A stretch of DNA of 32,247 bases from a virus: the IMG/VR virus record IMGVR_UViG_3300021131_000034, positions 1 through 32,247 of that record, one strand, 5' to 3'. The notes under the pieces are model-generated. The model was given only the letters and a program-made list of their open reading frames with translations, was not told the origin of the DNA and did not search any database. This document shows positions 30,062 to 32,247 of the stretch, one piece after another (position 1 is the stretch's first letter; each line of letters begins with the position of its first letter). The translations under genes and the position numbers were made by a program.

Positions 30062-30427
30062 TTAGTTTAAGTATTTCAGTTTATACAACGTATTATTAAT
30101 TAAATCCTGAATTTCATCAATTAAATTTTGTAATTCAGAATCGCCTGGCAACAACGAACGACTCTGGTTGGTAAACTCATTAACCTTTTCCAAATAGTCA
30201 ATAGCATCTGTTGCCACATGATAGTCACCCCCATAATCCGCAATGTTTAATTGACCGTAACGGCCCATATAACACTCGGCAAATTGATCGGTTAACTTGA
30301 TTATATCTTTGTAGTAGTGACGCAAAGTCTTATGGATTGCGTAAGAGCCTGTAGACAAATGCAAAAGATGTGCATTGGTTGAAGAATGCAGGAGGGTTAG
30401 TATAAAAGCAGCGGCGTCTTTTTCCAT
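30062..30427 (-). CDS. Dps/ferritin-like protein (DUF5856-like), 121 aa
   Basis: AGGA lies before ATG. The helical N-terminal half reads AHLLHLSTGSYAIHKTLRHY then LTDQFAECYMGRYG. His20, His32, Asp47 and Glu51 have spacings of 12, 15 and 4 residues, exactly those of the Dps ferroxidase ligands (His51, His63, Asp78, Glu82 in E. coli Dps). A second helical pair fills the C-terminal half. It is shorter than cellular Dps (about 167 aa). It may bind iron, protect DNA, or be a packaged structural helper. It is the first gene of the late operon, directly after the promoter and structured leader. Confidence 0.75.
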   Translation of the reverse strand: MEKDAAAFILTLLHSSTNAHLLHLSTGSYAIHKTLRHYYKDIIKLTDQFAECYMGRYGQLNIADYGGDYHVATDAIDYLEKVNEFTNQSRSLLPGDSELQNLIDEIQDLINNTLYKLKYLN

Positions 30428-30468
30428 TTATCCTAAATAACCCGTATTTAAAACATTGTCAAGAAAAA

Positions 30469-30514
30469 TCTGATAGCTAAAGTCCATGCACAAGACTATC
30501 AGAAAATAGCATGG
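30469..30514 (-). other. Structured late leader: two interleaved inverted repeats (pseudoknot topology) followed by U-run
   Basis: TCTGATAG (30469-30476) pairs with CTATCAGA (30496-30503), and CCATGC (30484-30489) pairs with GCATGG (30509-30514). The arms interleave, the order needed for an H-type pseudoknot. In the leftward transcript the last arm runs directly into ATTTTT. This could be a terminator, an antitermination site or a protein-binding leader. The pairing is seen directly; the function is inferred. Confidence 0.55.
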
Positions 30515-30544
30515 TTTTGACCGAGGGAGAGTAGTCGGCACATC

Positions 30545-30573
30545 ATTTTAGGAATTCAAAAGCAATTTGTCAA
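30545..30573 (-). promoter_or_regulatory. Leftward late-operon sigma70-type promoter
   Basis: TTGACA (30573-30568) and TAAAAT (30550-30545) are exactly 17 bp apart. Transcription should begin near 30538, giving a leader of about 110 nt before the first late gene. An inverted repeat, GGAATT at 30551-30556 with AATTCC at 30572-30577, brackets the spacer and could be an operator. A second TTGACA at 30462-30457 has a poor -10 and lies too close to the ATG, so it was not called. Confidence 0.82.
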
Positions 30574-30628
30574 TTCCACGGGATTCTTGCTGCATCCTTT
30601 TTACCACACTTTTAACGTCACGAGACAT
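30548..30628 (-). CDS. Candidate 26-aa basic helical peptide
   Basis: ATG at 30628 overlaps the end of the nuclease-like gene. The peptide MSRDVKSVVKRMQQESRGID plus KLLLNS would form one amphipathic basic helix. It has no clear ribosome-binding site and its end coincides with the late promoter -10. It depends on coupling to the upstream gene and may be fortuitous. Confidence 0.35.
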   Translation of the reverse strand: MSRDVKSVVKRMQQESRGIDKLLLNS

Positions 30629-30926
30629 CAATAATACGCTGCACATACCGCCCAGCCGCTGACTTCCGCCATCCGTGGATCTCAATCCTCCACCCGCAAT
30701 CCCGCACCACAGGAAGATTGGGATGATCCATAATCTTTTTAAGCCTCGCAGAAACCCCAGAGGCCGTGACCTGCACTGCCAAAGTCTCACCCTTACGTAT
30801 CGCCAAGAGATCAATAAACCCGAACAAATCTTGGCGTATCCGCGCAAAGTGGTTCCAGTGTTCGACGATAGCAACGGCGTATCCTTCGGCTTTTAAATAC
30901 GCTATTGATCTTTGTGTTGGTGTCAT
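30618..30926 (-). CDS. Small PD-(D/E)XK-like (Hjc/VRR-NUC-like) protein, 102 aa
   Basis: The core reads AEGYAVAIVEHWNHFARIRQ, then DLFGFIDLLAI (Asp39) and LAVQVT, a restriction-fold strand pair, followed by a basic helix (ARLKKIMDHP) and a final strand (WRIEIHGW). In place of Glu-x-Lys it has Gln52-Val-Thr54. The same substitution is usual in this phage subfamily, so it is probably not decay, but cleavage activity is uncertain. It could process junctions or ends during replication and packaging. It follows the primase-helicase across the repeat cluster. Confidence 0.72.
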   Translation of the reverse strand: MTPTQRSIAYLKAEGYAVAIVEHWNHFARIRQDLFGFIDLLAIRKGETLAVQVTASGVSARLKKIMDHPNLPVVRDCGWRIEIHGWRKSAAGRYVQRIIDVS

Positions 30927-30960
30927 TAATTGTGCCTTTTAAGTAAGTTAATTATGTTGC

Positions 30961-31167
30961 CTGTTCCCTGTTCCCGCCTGTTCCGGTACACGATACACAC
31001 AGACAGGGTGGTGTGTGTGTGATAAGACACATCACCCCCTGTATACCCCCCTGTTCCCTGTTCCCTATGCTTAAGGGGGAACAGGGGTATCGGGAACACT
31101 AGCAAGCCCCCTTTAAAACCGCTAAACCCGATGGCGATAACTCCAAAACCGATGAGCTCCCTGTTCC
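30961..31167. repeat. CTGTTCC repeat cluster; candidate replication origin
   Basis: CTGTTCC occurs at 30961-30967, 30968-30974, 30978-30984, 31051-31057, 31058-31064 and 31161-31167, and inverted at 31078-31084. A perfect 10-bp inverted repeat (31056-31065 with 31077-31086) forms a GC-rich hairpin in the middle. A GTGT/ACAC-rich stretch lies between the two groups. The cluster fills the gap between the replication gene stop and the nuclease-like gene and runs 60 bp into the replication gene. Clustered iteron-like repeats beside a RepA-type helicase are typical of origins. A terminator-like use of the hairpin is possible but no U-run follows. Confidence 0.55.
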
Positions 31168-32247
31168 CGAATTTATCAACAAACCTTCGTTAATCCAATC
31201 GTTCACAAATTCCACGAAAATCTGCTTACGACCTTTAACAATATCGTAAATAACCTTTCTGCTTAACGGCCCTTTTTTCTGTATTATTTTTGCCACTTCT
31301 ATAAACTTTTCCATATTCTGCTCAACCTTGGTCTTTTTGGTAGCCTCAACCAAATTAAAAGAATAATCCTCCCGAATAATATAAATGGGCGCTATTGTCT
31401 TTCGTAACAAACTGCCACGCGTATCCGTAAGTTCAAGAATAGTGGATCCGCGATCCAGTGCATGATTATCAACCGCGTTAAGGTTAAGCATTTTCCGCGC
31501 ATCTTCAGCCTTTACGACCGCCAGATTCAACACAAACCGCAAGTTATCCGCTAAAGCCCCCGATCCCGCCCCGCTATACTGGTCTACAAGGCCCTCACGA
31601 GCCCCCTGTTTCGTTCCGTGGTGGTTGACTATAGCCGAACACCCACAATGATCTGCAATCGCTGTAATCGCCTTTGTAGCCACCGTGACGAGCTGGTCAT
31701 CGTTAGTCGTTCCGCCTGCAAACTGTCTTAGCGTATCTAAAGCCACGCACCGCAAATCAGGAATACCAGATAAAGCCTCGATCAACGCTAAATCAAGCCC
31801 AGTTGATTTAAACCCCTGGCCATCCTTTTGGGCAAACTTAATACTATTTTTAAGGCCACGTAAACTAATTAACCGCACCGACCGACGTATAAGATCCAGT
31901 TCGCCAGGACTAAAAGATCTACTTTTAAGTATCATTGCAAAACAGGAATCGAGATCTTCTTGAGCATCGTCTAAAGACAACAACACAAAAGAGCCTTGAG
32001 TAACCCGATTCCCAAACCACAAACCACCCAGAGCAGTCTCAATACCTAAAATCATTAAAATACTGGTTTTGCCTGTTCCCCCTTGCGACACCAAGGATCC
32101 AGACAGACGCGATTGAATAAGCCCTTCAACGTAATATTTAATTTCTCGAATCTGAGTAACCTTAACTATCTCGGAAGGTTGCCACTTTTTAATGAGATCA
32201 ACAATTTCGGATTTAACTTCCGGTTTTTCGTAATTGCCATTTTCCTC
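31099..32247 (-). CDS. Primase-helicase, C-terminal part (RepA-like AAA_25 helicase domain; same gene as 1-1020)
   Basis: Continuation of the gene starting at 1020; bases 32149-32247 duplicate 1-99. The domain is a RecA-fold hexameric helicase of the RepA/AAA_25 type. It shows Walker A GGTGKTS at residues 363-369 of the full protein, the acidic LSLDDAQED near 398-406, Walker B CVALDT with Asp478, and a later NHHGTK segment typical of this family. The last ~90 residues, after a charged linker, look like a winged-helix tail. A TTG codon at 32094 could be taken as the start, but it lies directly at the P-loop and would leave the domain incomplete, so the junction-spanning gene is the better model. 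It is the only replicative primase or helicase visible in the genome. The stop lies inside a cluster of CTGTTCC repeats. Confidence 0.88.
   Translation of the reverse strand, partial: EENGNYEKPEVKSEIVDLIKKWQPSEIVKVTQIREIKYYVEGLIQSRLSGSLVSQGGTGKTSILMILGIETALGGLWFGNRVTQGSFVLLSLDDAQEDLDSCFAMILKSRSFSPGELDLIRRSVRLISLRGLKNSIKFAQKDGQGFKSTGLDLALIEALSGIPDLRCVALDTLRQFAGGTTNDDQLVTVATKAITAIADHCGCSAIVNHHGTKQGAREGLVDQYSGAGSGALADNLRFVLNLAVVKAEDARKMLNLNAVDNHALDRGSTILELTDTRGSLLRKTIAPIYIIREDYSFNLVEATKKTKVEQNMEKFIEVAKIIQKKGPLSRKVIYDIVKGRKQIFVEFVNDWINEGLLINSGTGSSSVLELSPSGLAVLKGAC
32149..32247. repeat. Right copy of 99-bp terminal direct repeat (assembly overlap)
   Basis: Exact second copy of bases 1-99. Removing one copy closes the genome at about 32,148 bp. 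Confidence 0.93.

Noticed and set aside
30434-30462. Second TTGACA-based promoter just before the Dps-like gene
   Set aside because: The -10 at 17 bp spacing is TATTTA, and transcription would start at the ATG itself, losing the ribosome-binding site.

Overview
The window is a complete, circularly closed genome of a tailed bacteriophage. The first 99 bases (1-99) are repeated exactly as the last 99 (32149-32247). That is the signature of a circular or circularly permuted assembly, so the unique genome is about 32,148 bp. Gene content points to a short-tailed (podovirus-type) phage with a P22-like morphogenesis module: terminase, portal, scaffold, P22-type coat, gp4-like head completion, gp10-like DNA stabilisation, then three ejection proteins. 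The host is a Gram-negative bacterium. An aquatic proteobacterium fits the 3-TM holin type and the small phage families present, but that is inference. No integrase, tRNA, CRISPR array or CI-type repressor was seen.

Layout. (1) A 220-bp AT-rich divergent control region (1191-1409) holds a near-consensus rightward promoter and direct-repeat operator candidates. (2) Rightward early genes (1410-6847) carry small proteins, a single-strand annealing/recombination set (RecA-like ATPase, DUF669 ssDNA-binding protein, Cas4-like Fe-S nuclease), an orphan DNA methyltransferase, several Cys-rich mini-proteins and two tiny membrane peptides. Most genes are linked by ATGA overlaps. (3) Leftward replication genes are a small helix-turn-helix protein (1190-1017) and a 689-aa primase-helicase that runs through the contig ends (1020-1, then 32148-31099), followed by a cluster of CTGTTCC repeats (30961-31167) and a small nuclease-like gene. 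(4) A consensus leftward promoter (30573-30545) and a leader with pseudoknot-forming potential precede the late operon (30427-6838). The late order is Dps-like ferritin, His-rich protein, Cys/AT-hook protein, GroES-like co-chaperonin, decoration-like protein, two small proteins, terminase small and large, portal, accessory protein, scaffold, coat, two small virion proteins, a long S74 tail fibre, a beta-helix tailspike-like protein, gp4-like, gp10-like, cupin, three ejection proteins, small membrane proteins, holin and M15 endolysin.

How it works together. The early module prepares replication and recombination and methylates DNA. The junction-spanning primase-helicase replicates the genome, perhaps from the repeat cluster next to it or from the AT-rich divergent region. 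The late operon builds a P22-like capsid, possibly with help from the phage's own co-chaperonin, fits two adhesins and lyses the cell. The most unusual parts are the Dps-like protein with exactly spaced ferroxidase ligands, the roofless GroES homologue, the structured late leader, and the repeat cluster beside the replication gene.
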